A stretch of DNA of 64,000 nucleotides from Fidelibacterota bacterium (GCA_016934035.1 JAFGTP010000031.1:62001-126000), one strand, 5' to 3'. Shown: positions 1-8,026, counted from the stretch's first letter. Notes: generated from the sequence alone by a model not told the origin. Made by a program: numbers and translations.

Positions 1-320
1 TCCCGGGCCTTGTAAATCTGTCCGTCATACCAATTATATACTTCTTCCTGACAATCATATTTCGTTTGGCCATAATTGGCAGAATTGGATTGTCCAAAGG
101 TGAAAATAACGGTATAATCCTGATTATTAAAATCTTCAAGTGTCATTGCTTTTTCTTCGTGCTGTTCCTCAGGTTTCGTTGCATTCGCAGCTATTTTATC
201 CTGATGAAAAATTTTTTTGATTTGATGGATTGGAAAAAGCCTGTTTTGAGGACTCATTACGCCCAGGGCGTAACCCGCTAAAATTAATAGAATTCCTGCC
301 AATATTTTCTTCATTTTCAT
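1..320 (-). CDS. SGNH/sialate O-acetylesterase-like protein, N-terminal part (runs off window)
   Basis: Partial gene entering from the left edge; 106 codons are visible. The start at 320 is preceded by AGGA at a good distance. Residues 1-25 form a signal peptide or membrane anchor (KKILAGILLILAGYALG). After a charged linker, residues 71-79 read VIFTFGQSN, followed by SANYGQ. GQSN is block I of the SGNH hydrolases in carbohydrate esterase family 6 / DUF303, where the Ser is the nucleophile. A secreted or periplasmic carbohydrate O-acetylesterase is therefore likely, which would fit the pectin enzymes to the right, since pectin is acetylated. The other catalytic blocks lie outside the window, so substrate and family are inferred. 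It is the leftmost gene of the one-strand cassette-like region. Confidence 0.6.
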   Translation of the reverse strand, partial: MKMKKILAGILLILAGYALGVMSPQNRLFPIHQIKKIFHQDKIAANATKPEEQHEEKAMTLEDFNNQDYTVIFTFGQSNSANYGQTKYDCQEEVYNWYDGQIYKAR

Positions 321-443
321 GATCTATCCTTTTTTTTCAAGTTTATCGATTAATACTTATTGCCCTTTACACGAAATTATTTATACCTCCAAATTAGCAC
401 TTTCCGCCCGATTGATTTTTGCCTTTGTTGTGCACAGTATTTT
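321..443 (-). repeat. Intergenic spacer with a degenerate attC-like outer arm
   Basis: Non-coding spacer. On the plus strand gttgtgcac (427-435), just after the end of the next gene, is complementary at 7 of 9 positions to gcgcataac (1068-1076) at the start of that gene's cassette. This is the relation expected between the R'' arm of an attC and its own cassette start. The rest of the site is too diverged to delimit. Confidence 0.35.
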
Positions 444-1052
444 TTATTCCAATAATTTGAGGGTTTCTCTATATAAATCATTTAACCTGTATTCCTGACC
501 GTGCAGACTTAGAAAACGTAGTCTTAACTCAATCAGTATATCTTTGGTATTCCCAATATCATTTGATTTTAAAAATAATCTTTCAGCAATTTTTTCAATT
601 GAAGATTCCATAATTAACTGCTGTATCTGGTAAGTTTCACTAATATTCTTTAATGTTTCAAAATCAAACTCCGAGATTATTCCAATGGATTGAGCTGAAC
701 TCCACGCTGAATTTGAAAGGGGTTTGTCCAATAGATTTTTATTGTCGAGAATTATCTGTATTGGCAAATAACTTTTGTTTTCGGCTAATATTTGAAGGCT
801 GTCATTTTCAATCACGATTAAATTGTTGAGATTTTTAAGAATAGCATTATGGTCTGCAATCCAATTTTTTAATATCTTTTGATTGTCCATAAGCTCAGCC
901 TTAATTTGTATAAGGGCATTATTTTTAGATCTGTTTGTCTTTGCATCTTCATAGGTTTTGTCAATATAAAGGGCAAATAGAACGCTAAATACGATTAGCA
1001 ATCCCTCTCCAAGATACTTTTTAAAATTCACTTTATTTTTTAGTTTACTCAT
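444..1052 (-). CDS. Single-pass membrane protein of unknown function (DUF6090-like layout)
   Basis: Protein of 202 aa. The open frame continues upstream to 1208, but that part lies inside the attC-like repeat, so the Met at 1052 (MSKLKNK), shortly after the repeat ends, is chosen. A short basic N-terminus leads into one membrane segment at about residues 16-30 (GEGLLIVFSVLFALY). A long, mostly helical, charged region with coiled-coil character follows. The 'K-Y-x-G-E-x-x-L-I-V' start and general layout resemble the DUF6090 family of Bacteroidota, a resemblance made from memory. No catalytic motif is visible. It occupies a cassette of its own between attC-like sites and is probably an accessory envelope protein. 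Confidence 0.65.
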   Translation of the reverse strand: MSKLKNKVNFKKYLGEGLLIVFSVLFALYIDKTYEDAKTNRSKNNALIQIKAELMDNQKILKNWIADHNAILKNLNNLIVIENDSLQILAENKSYLPIQIILDNKNLLDKPLSNSAWSSAQSIGIISEFDFETLKNISETYQIQQLIMESSIEKIAERLFLKSNDIGNTKDILIELRLRFLSLHGQEYRLNDLYRETLKLLE

Positions 1053-1067
1053 TGATCTTGTTATATA

Positions 1068-1200
1068 GCGCATAACGGTCGAGTGTATGTGCATAAGGGA
1101 TTGCGGGCGATTTCCTGTCAAGTTACACAAAAGATGGAGCCGGTTACAACCCTTGAATAACCTACTGTCCCGGCAATTTTTTATACCGCGTGTTATAGGC
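1068..1200 (-). repeat. attC-like recombination site A
   Basis: Imperfect palindrome of 133 bp. On the minus strand it opens with GCCTATAACACGCGGTAT (R'' and L'') and closes with L' (ATACACTCGACC) and R' (GTTATGCGC). The inner part shares long blocks with the site at 9691-9825, including gattgcgggcgatttcct and a cccggcaattttttata stretch. The outer arm gttataggc (1192-1200) pairs 7 of 9 with gcccaaaac (1805-1813) at the start of the cassette it ends. Confidence 0.7.
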
Positions 1201-1230
1201 ATACCCATTTAAAATTTTCATCTAATATTA

Positions 1231-1740
1231 TCAAACTGCATTCAATATTTCACTATGTGCTTTCCTTACAAGTTTGTTGTAGTCAAATTGAATAGCCCTG
1301 ATTTTTTCCAAGTCACCTTGTTTGTTTACAAATATATCTCGCACAGCGTTAGTTAATTCTAATTGTTTATTGATTAAATCTTTACTATTCATTGCTGCAA
1401 ATTGCGCAAAATTCTGAATATCCCATTCTAAATATTGAATATTTGCAATACTGTCATTTATTAACTCAAGTAAGTCATTTTCTTTTTTCTTTGCATTTAC
1501 TCCATTTTTATTCTGCATATTCTCCTGAAGCTGAGAAAGAGTAGTCACAATAACAGAAATATTTTCTTCAAATTTAATGGCTCGAATTAGAAAAGTTTCA
1601 GCCCAACGAACTTGCCATTCTTTTTCTTGTAATAAGGATTTTTTATTTCTTTCAATACTTTTATTGATTAAAAGCCCCAAAATCAAGATAATTATCGGAG
1701 TCAAAAAGGATATTATCAATTTCAAAATTTCTATTGTCAT
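1231..1740 (-). CDS. Small single-pass membrane protein with coiled coil, unknown function
   Basis: Protein of 169 aa. The open frame extends to 1929 but the extra residues come from an attC-like repeat, so the start is placed at the Met at 1740 (MTIEILKLI). A membrane segment spans about residues 5-25 (ILKLIISFLTPIIILILGLL), followed by a basic stretch (INKSIERNKKS). The rest is a long amphipathic helical region, probably cytoplasmic coiled coil. No family is recognised and no enzymatic motif is visible. Similar one-TM proteins are frequent as lone cassette genes. The cassette is bounded by site A downstream and the type II repeat upstream, and no obvious promoter lies between repeat and start. 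Confidence 0.6.
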   Translation of the reverse strand: MTIEILKLIISFLTPIIILILGLLINKSIERNKKSLLQEKEWQVRWAETFLIRAIKFEENISVIVTTLSQLQENMQNKNGVNAKKKENDLLELINDSIANIQYLEWDIQNFAQFAAMNSKDLINKQLELTNAVRDIFVNKQGDLEKIRAIQFDYNKLVRKAHSEILNAV

Positions 1741-1804
1741 TTGGTATTCTGGTTTTATATTATATCTCTCAATTATAATGTTTGCATTGTCGTTTTTTTG
1801 GGTT

Positions 1805-1968
1805 GCCCAAAACTTATTTCCGACGCAATATTGCGTATAACCGATTTTCTGGGAAGTGCGTTTGGTATCAGGATTTGGAGATAGTGCGATCATCAGGGCC
1901 TTTGGGTTAAAAAATTGATTGCGCAACAAGTTATCGGATTTCAGAGTTCAAAATCAATTAAAATTTTA
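1805..1968 (-). repeat. Type II attC-like repeat, copy 1
   Basis: Near-identical to 12095-12258; the two copies align without gaps over about 158 bp. Outer arms on the minus strand are GATAAC and GTTTTGGGC, with inner arms GCGCAAT and ATTGCGTC, so the four-box R''-L''-L'-R' order of an attC is present but with a different internal sequence from the main repeat family. The tail beyond 1937 is AT-rich. Confidence 0.6.
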
Positions 1969-2000
1969 CATAAAAAAGAAGAAAATCAAAAAAGAAAGAA

Positions 2001-2133
2001 CAAACCCGGCGGGATGGTTTATAGGGAATTGCTGAAGGATTCATTGCCATGGTGCACAAAGGTTGAAGCTGGCTACAGCCCTTGATTAACCTGCTGGACC
2101 TGGGCAATTAAGGATACCGCGTATTGTGGGTTG
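2001..2133 (-). repeat. attC-like recombination site B
   Basis: A 133 bp element sharing the internal blocks ggctacagcccttgatta and gggcaatta with the other sites, and the L''-type segment ataccgcgtattgtgggttg at its right end. It lies immediately next to the type II repeat, so the interval 1805-2133 holds two sites and no gene (an empty or deleted cassette). The outer arms do not match the neighbouring cassette starts, suggesting rearrangement. Confidence 0.5.
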
Positions 2134-2165
2134 TTTTTCTAATTTCCAAATATCAATTCCACAGA

Positions 2166-2615
2166 TTATAATTGGCATTGATAGATTCTTGATTCCTCAC
2201 CCCAGGGATGATAGCCTTGTCCAATATATACGAATCCATATTTTTCATAATAACCAATATGATCGGTGCTTAAATACAAAGATTGAAATCTTGCTTCTTT
2301 AGCGTCTCTTTTAGCTTTATCGATTAATAATGAGCCATAATGATTACCTCTGTGGTTCTCTTCGATATAGAGAGCACAAATCCAGGGGTATAAATCCATT
2401 CGGCTAATAAAATCATTAGTTATCAGGCCTGCACAGCCCATTATTATACCTTCCTTTTCCAATATATACCATTGAGGCAGGGGACTGATAGAACCGATGC
2501 AATGATTTATGCAATCTTCGTATATTACTGGTAATACACTTTGCCATTTGCTCTGAAAATATTGGATTGCCTGGTCTTTATATTCAGGATTTTCCCGCAC
2601 AGAAATTATTTTCAT
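2166..2615 (-). CDS. GNAT-family N-acetyltransferase
   Basis: Protein of 149 aa, typical for a single GNAT domain. The Met at 2615 is taken as start because the 18 upstream codons are AT-rich and lysine-heavy, with no ribosome site. The acetyl-CoA binding motif A is visible at residues 81-97: beta-strand ALYIEENHRG, then NHYGSLLIDKA, giving the R-G-x-x-x-G pyrophosphate loop. Motif B follows near residues 115-130 (LYLSTDHIGYYEKYGF). The fold and cofactor are well supported; the acceptor (amino acid, antibiotic, peptide) cannot be told. It follows the radical SAM and VOC genes without an intervening attC-like site, so the three may share one cassette. GNATs are among the commonest integron cassette products. 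Confidence 0.85.
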   Translation of the reverse strand: MKIISVRENPEYKDQAIQYFQSKWQSVLPVIYEDCINHCIGSISPLPQWYILEKEGIIMGCAGLITNDFISRMDLYPWICALYIEENHRGNHYGSLLIDKAKRDAKEARFQSLYLSTDHIGYYEKYGFVYIGQGYHPWGEESRIYQCQL

Positions 2616-2705
2616 ATATCTCACAATCTTAAAATGTTTTTTTTTATTTGTATTCTTCCAAAATAGCAACCCCCTGTTTGATACATACTATCGGGCGTAT
2701 GATCT

Positions 2706-3587
2706 TTATATTTTATGCATTTTTTCTTTCATTGGCTTTGAATAACTTTTTGATAACTGGTACTGATGTCTCAATTCATTGACCATTTTGTATAAATTAT
2801 CTTTATACTCCCTGGTTGCCCCGCCTTTTTTATATAAATCCAAAAAGCCTTGATACAGCTCAGGAAACTGGTTTTGAATAAAACCCAAAAATGATGTTCT
2901 GGTTTTACCTCTTAGGTACATAGTGCCAGGTAGCATATAATGCACCTTAGCGTTGCGGGCATAATAAAAAAGAGAATCCAGATTCTCGTAACTATCGGTT
3001 AAGTAGGGAATTATGGGCATTACGTGCAGTCCGACAGAGGCATTGGTTTGCCGGAATGTTTTGAGCATTTCGAACCGGTTTAAACTTTCGGCAGCACCCG
3101 GCTCTATTAATTGCCGTATTTGTTCATCGGTAGTTGTTATGGTCGCGGCAATATTTATATAAGTTATTTTCGATAATTCATCAATTAATTCATAATCGCG
3201 TAAAACCAAATCTGATTTTGTTGAAATAATGGCCGGTGTTTTATACTTTATCAATAATTTCAATACTTCCGGCATTATTTTATATGTTGCCTCACAAGGT
3301 TGATAGCTGTCGGTAACCCCTCCAATATTAATAATTTCACGTTTCCAACTTTTGCGGTTAAGTTCAATTTCCAATTTTTCAACAATGTTGGATTTTATAT
3401 AAATATTCTCTGAGAAATTATCATCATTTATATAATCATGAGAATACAGAGCATAACAATATTGGCATTGATGCTCACAACCGCGATAGATATTCAAATC
3501 CCACCCGTAGGGAAATTTCCGTTTGAGTGGGTTTAATGCCGTTTGACAATTTGTCTCGATATAATTAGGAGTCTGATTTTTTTTCAT
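2706..3587 (-). CDS. SPL-family radical SAM protein
   Basis: Protein of 293 aa. Cys37, Cys41 and Cys44 (RGCEHQCQYCYA) form the CxxxCxxC site that binds a 4Fe-4S cluster and S-adenosylmethionine. The sequence around it (PYGWDLNIYRGC) and the later GVTDSYQP and LHVMPIIPYL segments match the Rv2578c / spore-photoproduct-lyase-like branch of radical SAM proteins. True spore photoproduct lyase is unlikely here because the organism type does not sporulate and the family is widespread with unknown substrates. A GTG codon directly precedes the chosen ATG. The gene begins 17 bp after the VOC gene stop, implying co-transcription. Confidence 0.8.
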   Translation of the reverse strand: MKKNQTPNYIETNCQTALNPLKRKFPYGWDLNIYRGCEHQCQYCYALYSHDYINDDNFSENIYIKSNIVEKLEIELNRKSWKREIINIGGVTDSYQPCEATYKIMPEVLKLLIKYKTPAIISTKSDLVLRDYELIDELSKITYINIAATITTTDEQIRQLIEPGAAESLNRFEMLKTFRQTNASVGLHVMPIIPYLTDSYENLDSLFYYARNAKVHYMLPGTMYLRGKTRTSFLGFIQNQFPELYQGFLDLYKKGGATREYKDNLYKMVNELRHQYQLSKSYSKPMKEKMHKI

Positions 3588-3604
3588 CACAAAAAATAAA
3601 GTTA

Positions 3605-4000
3605 TCAGGATTTATTCAATAATTCTGAACAAAGCTCAATCAGATTGCCCTCAGTATCTTTTAAATGGACAACCCGCATACCCCAGGCAGCCATATCAAC
3701 AGGTTCATTGATAAAATTTACCCCTTTTTTCTTCATTATAGTGTATTCATTGTCAACGCTTTTTACTTGAAGGATGATTGCAATTTTTTCCCGGCAATTA
3801 TCCGGGAGTGGCATGTCGGCATTACCAACAACACTTGCCATCAGGTCCGATTTAAAAATTCCAATTTCTCCGTTATGGCCATTGTCAAAGCTGGCATAGA
3901 CTTCACCAACTTTTCCCCAAATAACCTTTAATCCAAGTTTTTCGGAATAGAACTTAAAGCATTTGTCAAAATCCTTTACAAGTAGTCTTAAAACTTCCAT
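3605..4000 (-). CDS. VOC-family (glyoxalase/bleomycin-resistance-like) protein
   Basis: Protein of 131 aa with the paired beta-alpha-beta-beta-beta modules of the vicinal oxygen chelate fold. N-terminal LRLLVKDFDKCFKFYSEKLGLKVIW and C-terminal VDMAAWGMRVVHLKDTEGNLIEL are diagnostic. The final Glu (LIEL) is the usual metal ligand, whereas the first position is not His, so catalysis as a glyoxalase is doubtful. The start at 4000 is preferred over 4015 because AAGGAAG sits just before it. It begins directly after attC-like site C, as expected of a first gene in a cassette. Possible roles are detoxification or antibiotic binding, but the substrate is unknown. Confidence 0.8.
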   Translation of the reverse strand: MEVLRLLVKDFDKCFKFYSEKLGLKVIWGKVGEVYASFDNGHNGEIGIFKSDLMASVVGNADMPLPDNCREKIAIILQVKSVDNEYTIMKKKGVNFINEPVDMAAWGMRVVHLKDTEGNLIELCSELLNKS

Positions 4001-4058
4001 TTGTCTTCCTTTCATATGTTAATCATCAATTCTGTAACTTTTTTTCTCATTTTATTAT

Positions 4059-4191
4059 GCATTACGGTTGGCGGTATGAAAAAGTTACCCTTTGCAGGCT
4101 ACTCTTCTGTTCCGTGACACCAACCTTGATTTGTGGCAGAATGTTTGAATCATCCCATAAATCCCAATTGACAATATTACATGTTAGATGT
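4059..4191 (-). repeat. attC-like recombination site C
   Basis: On the minus strand it runs from CATCTAACATG to ATACCGCCAACCGTAATGC; the L'-R' end is almost the same as that of the sites at 9691 and 11059. The central block (cttctgttccgtgacacc, then tgtggcagaatgtttgaa) is shared with sites D and F. The GH28 gene's stop codon overlaps the outer arm. Confidence 0.6.
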
Positions 4192-6145
4192 TCGTTGTTT
4201 TTCTAGTTTTTTCAAATATTATCAGGTAATTGGCTCCTTTTTTTACTGGCAGTTCTCCTGAATGATTTCCTCCCAGAATAAATTTTTGTGGATGGTCAAC
4301 CTTATGACAGAATAACTGTAAAGTTAATTTTCCCATTTTATATTCGGTATCGGTTTTTGTAAATCCCTGATTAAGCCATTCCTGATTTTCATACAAGTCA
4401 TCATGCGCTATATAGAGAATTCCTTGGGTTGTGATATCAAAGGATATGACCTCTTTTGATGTTGAAGACCTCAATTCCATGGGCCAATATACATATTCTG
4501 CATCCTGGAACAAGGAATCCAGATCAGTGATAACAAAACTTCTGTCGGGATATAACTTTGACCCAATGCGGTATTTTAGTACCAGGGGGCTGATGGTGTC
4601 ATTTACTATTGTTGCATTTTTTATGTATTGCGGACTGTAGGTAAAATCCACCAATTTTTGAGGAGTAAATGGACCCTTGTTGGCGGATATATGGTGAGTT
4701 TCTTCTCCTGCCACAAAACATGGACGAGCATCGGGCTGTGTGGTTTTTATTGAAATACTATCCAATGTGATGTTTTTGGCGTATCGAACAAAGAAGCCAT
4801 AACCCGGCAAACCATCAATAGAGAAATTTTGGGCATCCGGATATCCGTTTTCTTTATTGTTTACAGGAAGTCCTGCAAAAACAGGGTCTGTAATATTATC
4901 CATGCTTAGGTCCATATTTCTGATGATAATATTTTCAACAGGCTGTGACCGGACACCTGAAATAAAAGAACCTTGTTGAGTATTTTTCTGACCTTTAATA
5001 TTCTCGATTATGACATTTTTCAAATAACCCGGAATGGGTTTCTCCCGTTCAGGCAATACCCTGAAACGGTTTCCTGTCTTTATGAAAATGGGGCAACGGA
5101 CCTGGTTAATGGTTATATCGGAAATCAGGATATTTTCAACATTGCCGCCGTCAACCGTTGCCACTGTCATACCGCTGCTGGCATATTTCCCGTTTGAAGT
5201 GATCCATGAATCGGGAATGCCGCCTAAGATCAGATTGCGGCCGATAATGTTGCGAAAAGGGCCTTGTGTATCCGTACCAATTTTCAGGGCGTTGCAGGTG
5301 GAATAAAAGGTTGAATTTTCAATGAGTATATTTTGGCAAGGTTCTCCGCTGCCGCTTTTTAAACACATCGCATCATCTTCGGAATTGATAAAACAATTCC
5401 GTACGATAACGTTGGTGCAACCATCAGGATCAAGGCCGTCATTATTATAATTTGCATGGTTTTCTACCTGAATACCGTCAAAAATCAGATTTTCGCAATA
5501 AATATAGTTTTGCATCCATGAGGCTGAATTGTGCAGGAAAATATCTTTCAGAACGATATCTTTGCATTTTATCATTCTTATGCCTAAAGGTCTGCCAAGG
5601 ATTTTTCCGGTTGTCTGGGGACTTGAAAAGTGTTTCTTTTCACCCCGAAAGTAAATTTCACCTTCTCCACAAATCCCTATTTTTTCTGCATTTTCAGCAT
5701 AGATTAAGGATTGGCGAAACTCATAATACTCGCTCATTATGGATTTAAAGCTTTCAATTTTTTCGGGATAATCAATAAGCTGTATACTGCCCAATATTCT
5801 GGAACCCTTGTCTACTTTCAGCATGACATTGGATTTTAATTCAATTGTTCCTGTCACATAATTGCCTTTTGAAAACACGACAGTCCCTCCGCCTGCAACC
5901 GAACAGGAATCAATAGCTTTTTGAATGGCCAGGGTATTCATGGTCTGGCTGTCCGGTACAGCCCCAAAGTTTTCAACAAAAAAAGTTGTTTCCGGAACCT
6001 TCCATTCTGTCAAATTTAAAGTTAAAGAATCGGCTAATTGATTGAGTTTATTGCAAAGATTTTCGTCCCAGGTCAACTCCTGTGAGTCAATTAAATTTCC
6101 AAAACCTGAAAGTAAAAAAAGTAACAGTACAAATTTTGATTTCAT
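4184..6145 (-). CDS. Secreted GH28-like pectin-degrading beta-helix protein (divergent)
   Basis: Protein of 653 aa beginning with a signal peptide (MKSKFVLLLFLLSGFGNLI); the longer frame to 6211 lacks one. Residues 55-110 carry the typical GH28 opening (FGAVPD, then AIQKAIDSC, GGGTVVFSKGNYVTG). Two acidic motifs are present: NNDGLD at 234-239 and SEDDAMCLKSG at 255-265, the latter matching the catalytic Asp pair. The usual GHG and RIK motifs are replaced by ATCNALKIGT-like and FIKTGNR sequences, so specificity may differ from polygalacturonase. A C-terminal beta-rich extension of about 200 residues is not recognised. It is flanked by attC-like sites C and D, within reach of the pectin locus starting at 12.3 kb. 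Exo-acting rhamnogalacturonan hydrolase is a reasonable guess only. Confidence 0.75.
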   Translation of the reverse strand: MKSKFVLLLFLLSGFGNLIDSQELTWDENLCNKLNQLADSLTLNLTEWKVPETTFFVENFGAVPDSQTMNTLAIQKAIDSCSVAGGGTVVFSKGNYVTGTIELKSNVMLKVDKGSRILGSIQLIDYPEKIESFKSIMSEYYEFRQSLIYAENAEKIGICGEGEIYFRGEKKHFSSPQTTGKILGRPLGIRMIKCKDIVLKDIFLHNSASWMQNYIYCENLIFDGIQVENHANYNNDGLDPDGCTNVIVRNCFINSEDDAMCLKSGSGEPCQNILIENSTFYSTCNALKIGTDTQGPFRNIIGRNLILGGIPDSWITSNGKYASSGMTVATVDGGNVENILISDITINQVRCPIFIKTGNRFRVLPEREKPIPGYLKNVIIENIKGQKNTQQGSFISGVRSQPVENIIIRNMDLSMDNITDPVFAGLPVNNKENGYPDAQNFSIDGLPGYGFFVRYAKNITLDSISIKTTQPDARPCFVAGEETHHISANKGPFTPQKLVDFTYSPQYIKNATIVNDTISPLVLKYRIGSKLYPDRSFVITDLDSLFQDAEYVYWPMELRSSTSKEVISFDITTQGILYIAHDDLYENQEWLNQGFTKTDTEYKMGKLTLQLFCHKVDHPQKFILGGNHSGELPVKKGANYLIIFEKTRKTTNI

Positions 6146-6354
6146 AATTGATCCAATATAATTGTTGCTTGTAAGCATCCTGGCATGAAGGCCTGTCTCC
6201 TGCAGTGACACCCAACAGCTAGGTTTAAAAAATTGTGGCAGATTGTGTTGAACCGGGTTATATCTCTTGAATACCCGATGAAACCCTTAAGACACATCCA
6301 CTTTTTGAAAAGCATTTTGGACATTTTTTCATCATGTTCAGGTGTTGCTTTCAT
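6142..6354 (-). pseudogene. Truncated DUF2200-like gene start fused to repeat sequence
   Basis: A 70-codon frame whose ATG overlaps the stop of the preceding gene as ATGA. Only the first 16 residues (MKATPEHDEKMSKMLF) look like protein; they resemble the start of DUF2200-family proteins as I remember it. The rest (WMCLKGFIGY onward) reads through attC-like site D, so the gene appears to have lost its body by deletion or cassette recombination. Confidence 0.35.
6166..6300 (-). repeat. Degenerate attC-like site D
   Basis: The block ggcctgtctcctgcagtgac, followed by a stretch with tgtggcaga and tgttgaa, matches the centre of site C (4098-4150). The L'/R' and R'' ends are not clear, consistent with a damaged site. 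Boundaries are approximate. Confidence 0.4.
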
Positions 6355-6998
6355 ATTTTAATTTTTTTAAACCATTTTTGTGCCGAAGGTCTGCGGTGAG
6401 GGCAGCCCGGCCAGCAACAGGGTATCCGTTTCCCTTCTTTTAATTCTTCAATCATACGATGAATATGTCCTGCTCTCGTTTCAGTTTCTTTGACCATAGT
6501 AACCCAGCAAATCCATTCATTGCGTTGAATAGGCGTCAGGCTGTTCCATCGTTTCAGTATAGCCGTATCATCTTTCAATACTTTTTCTATGTCGCCTGGC
6601 ACTTCGTGCAAAACACCCGATAAAACATTCTTGCTTATATTTTTTGCATCTTCATCAAGCCGATACTTTATTATTTTTTTTATTAAGGTCAAAGGTAATG
6701 GCTTGTCAATCGGAAACTGAATTGCACCTTTTGTGGTTTTGTATTTTTCTAATTCCTTTTTGAAATAAATAATCGGGTTTGGTGTCGGATAAAAACCAAT
6801 ATGTTTTTTATTCAGAGCATAGTAAACCAAAACCTTGTTGAGTTGAAAGGCGGGCATTCCATCACTAATTGTTTCTGTTGCCCTGGGGGCAGCTTGCTTA
6901 AGGGCTCGCCGGAGAAGTTCCAGCTTCTCCTGTATCTCTGCCGGTTGCGATGTATGATATTCATCGATATCTTTATATTTTTTATTGCTTTTTTTCAT
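6351..6998 (-). CDS. DUF1801 / YdeI (OmdA) two-domain protein
   Basis: Protein of 215 aa. The first 115 residues match DUF1801 (YdhG-like, SCP2-related fold): IDEYHTSQP, then RRALKQAAPRATETISDGMPAF and the HIGFYPTPNPI and KGAIQFPIDKPLP segments. The C-terminal part, with LSGVLHEVPGDIEKVLK and LTPIQRNEWICWVTMVKETETRAGHIHRMIEELKEGKR-type spacing, matches the OmdA / YdeI domain. The fused order is common in soil and gut bacteria. Function is unproven; members are linked to peptide resistance or solute binding. It is a frequent cassette passenger. A short overlapping remnant gene follows (ATGA). Confidence 0.8.
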   Translation of the reverse strand: MKKSNKKYKDIDEYHTSQPAEIQEKLELLRRALKQAAPRATETISDGMPAFQLNKVLVYYALNKKHIGFYPTPNPIIYFKKELEKYKTTKGAIQFPIDKPLPLTLIKKIIKYRLDEDAKNISKNVLSGVLHEVPGDIEKVLKDDTAILKRWNSLTPIQRNEWICWVTMVKETETRAGHIHRMIEELKEGKRIPCCWPGCPHRRPSAQKWFKKIKI

Positions 6999-7018
6999 AT
7001 GTAAAAAGATGGTCTGTC

Positions 7019-7056
7019 ATCATTTAAATTTGCCTGTATCGGTACCTTTAAATGAT
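7019..7056. repeat. Perfect 10-bp inverted repeat in the spacer between cassette genes
   Basis: atcatttaaa (7019-7028) and tttaaatgat (7047-7056) flank an 18-nt loop. It lies where an attC-like site would be expected between the DUF1801 and AlkD-like genes, but the shared internal blocks are missing and there is no T-run. It may be an operator, a weak terminator or a remnant. Confidence 0.4.
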
Positions 7057-7138
7057 CACCGAAACACTTATTGGCTGTAGCCTTGATTGCGTTGTCGTGC
7101 TTTTTTGTTATCCTTTTTGTCTTTGTCATGAAGCAAAT

Positions 7139-7846
7139 TTACCGTTCCATTGCCATACTTTTCAAATCTTTTGGCATTTTTTCAATTGCGTATCGTAATG
7201 CTGTACGGGGCATAATCGATTTGTTTTTAATCACATATTCAAATATTTCTCTTTGGTTTGCTTCACTAGCAGCTTTCAACATCCATCCATACCCTTTTTG
7301 AACTAAATCATCTTTATCCAAAAGTAAAATATCTGCAATTTCTAAAATTTCTTTGAGAAATTTTCCCTTTCTGGCTGGTATAATCAAAGTCACAGATGAA
7401 GCTCGGCGCATCCATCGATTGTCTGATTTGGCAAAATCCTTTAACCTGAATAAATACTCAGGATACATCTCAATGAATTCACCAACTGTATGATTACAAA
7501 GTGTATCACATGAAGCCCAATTATTTACATATTCACCAATCCATCTCTCAAATATTTGGATGTCTTCTGGCTCATATTTTTTATGAACATAATAGGACCA
7601 GTGGCATGCAATGAAGGATTCTTCAATAAATCCTGATTGCCACAAAATTTCACAAAGGTCAAATATTTCTGATTTTGGCTTGAAATCAATCTGTTTAAAA
7701 TACTCCTTGCTAATCTTGGTTACAGTTGAAATCCTGACGCCAAAAAACTTTATCTTTTCTTTGAAAAAATTTTGACTGGTAGTTTGAGTTTTCTCGTCGA
7801 TATTATGTTTTAATTCAGTTCGAATTTTGTTTATGATATTATCCAT
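7139..7846 (-). CDS. DNA alkylation repair protein, AlkD-like HEAT-repeat family
   Basis: Protein of 235 aa. The sequence follows the AlkC/AlkD family (PF08713): FFGVRISTVTKISKEYFK at 35-52, EILWQSGFIEESFIACHW at 67-84, WIGEYVNNWASCDTLCNHTVGEF, then DNRWMRRASSVTLIIPARKGKF and VQKGYGWMLKAASEAN. These are the helical HEAT-like repeats that clamp DNA and excise 3- or 7-alkyl purines without base flipping. The WASCDTLC segment and the RRASSV arginines fit the family's DNA-facing surface. It is the gene after attC-like site G and has a canonical length. Stress-response and repair enzymes are common cassette cargo. Confidence 0.85.
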   Translation of the reverse strand: MDNIINKIRTELKHNIDEKTQTTSQNFFKEKIKFFGVRISTVTKISKEYFKQIDFKPKSEIFDLCEILWQSGFIEESFIACHWSYYVHKKYEPEDIQIFERWIGEYVNNWASCDTLCNHTVGEFIEMYPEYLFRLKDFAKSDNRWMRRASSVTLIIPARKGKFLKEILEIADILLLDKDDLVQKGYGWMLKAASEANQREIFEYVIKNKSIMPRTALRYAIEKMPKDLKSMAMER

Positions 7847-7866
7847 TTTAAACTCATTGTTTATTT

Positions 7867-8023
7867 GCGAAACGGCCGACTTAGCAGGCGCATATCAGTT
7901 GACGGTATGAGTCGTTGCCGATTGCGAAGCCCTTTCGTATCAGGTTACAACTACTTTTTGATACGGGCTTCGCCGCCCAACTAGGCACTAAACCGGCAAA
8001 CAACCATACCGCGTGTTTGCAAC
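7867..8023 (-). repeat. attC-like recombination site G
   Basis: A 157 bp imperfect palindrome. R'' and L'' read GTTGCAAACACGCGGTAT on the minus strand; L'-R' is ATACCGTCAACTG...GGCCGTTTCGC. An internal stem gaagcccttt...gggcttc gives a strong fold. The outer arm gtttgcaac (8015-8023) is complementary 7 of 9 to gttgataac (9691-9699), the start of the two-gene cassette that this site closes. Confidence 0.65.
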
Positions 8024-8026
8024 ACT

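Noticed and set aside
66..281. 71-codon plus-strand frame
   Set aside because: It is antisense to the esterase fragment with the GQSN motif and signal peptide; it has no ribosome site.
1053..1208. N-terminal extension of the gene at 444-1052 (frame up to 1208)
   Set aside because: These codons lie within attC-like site A, have no protein-like character and are followed by a better start at 1052.
1741..1929. N-terminal extension of the gene at 1231-1740
   Set aside because: It reads through the type II repeat, and the same repeat at 12.1 kb is non-coding.
5034..5306. 90-codon plus-strand frame within the GH28-like gene
   Set aside because: Opposite to an intact secreted enzyme; no start signals.
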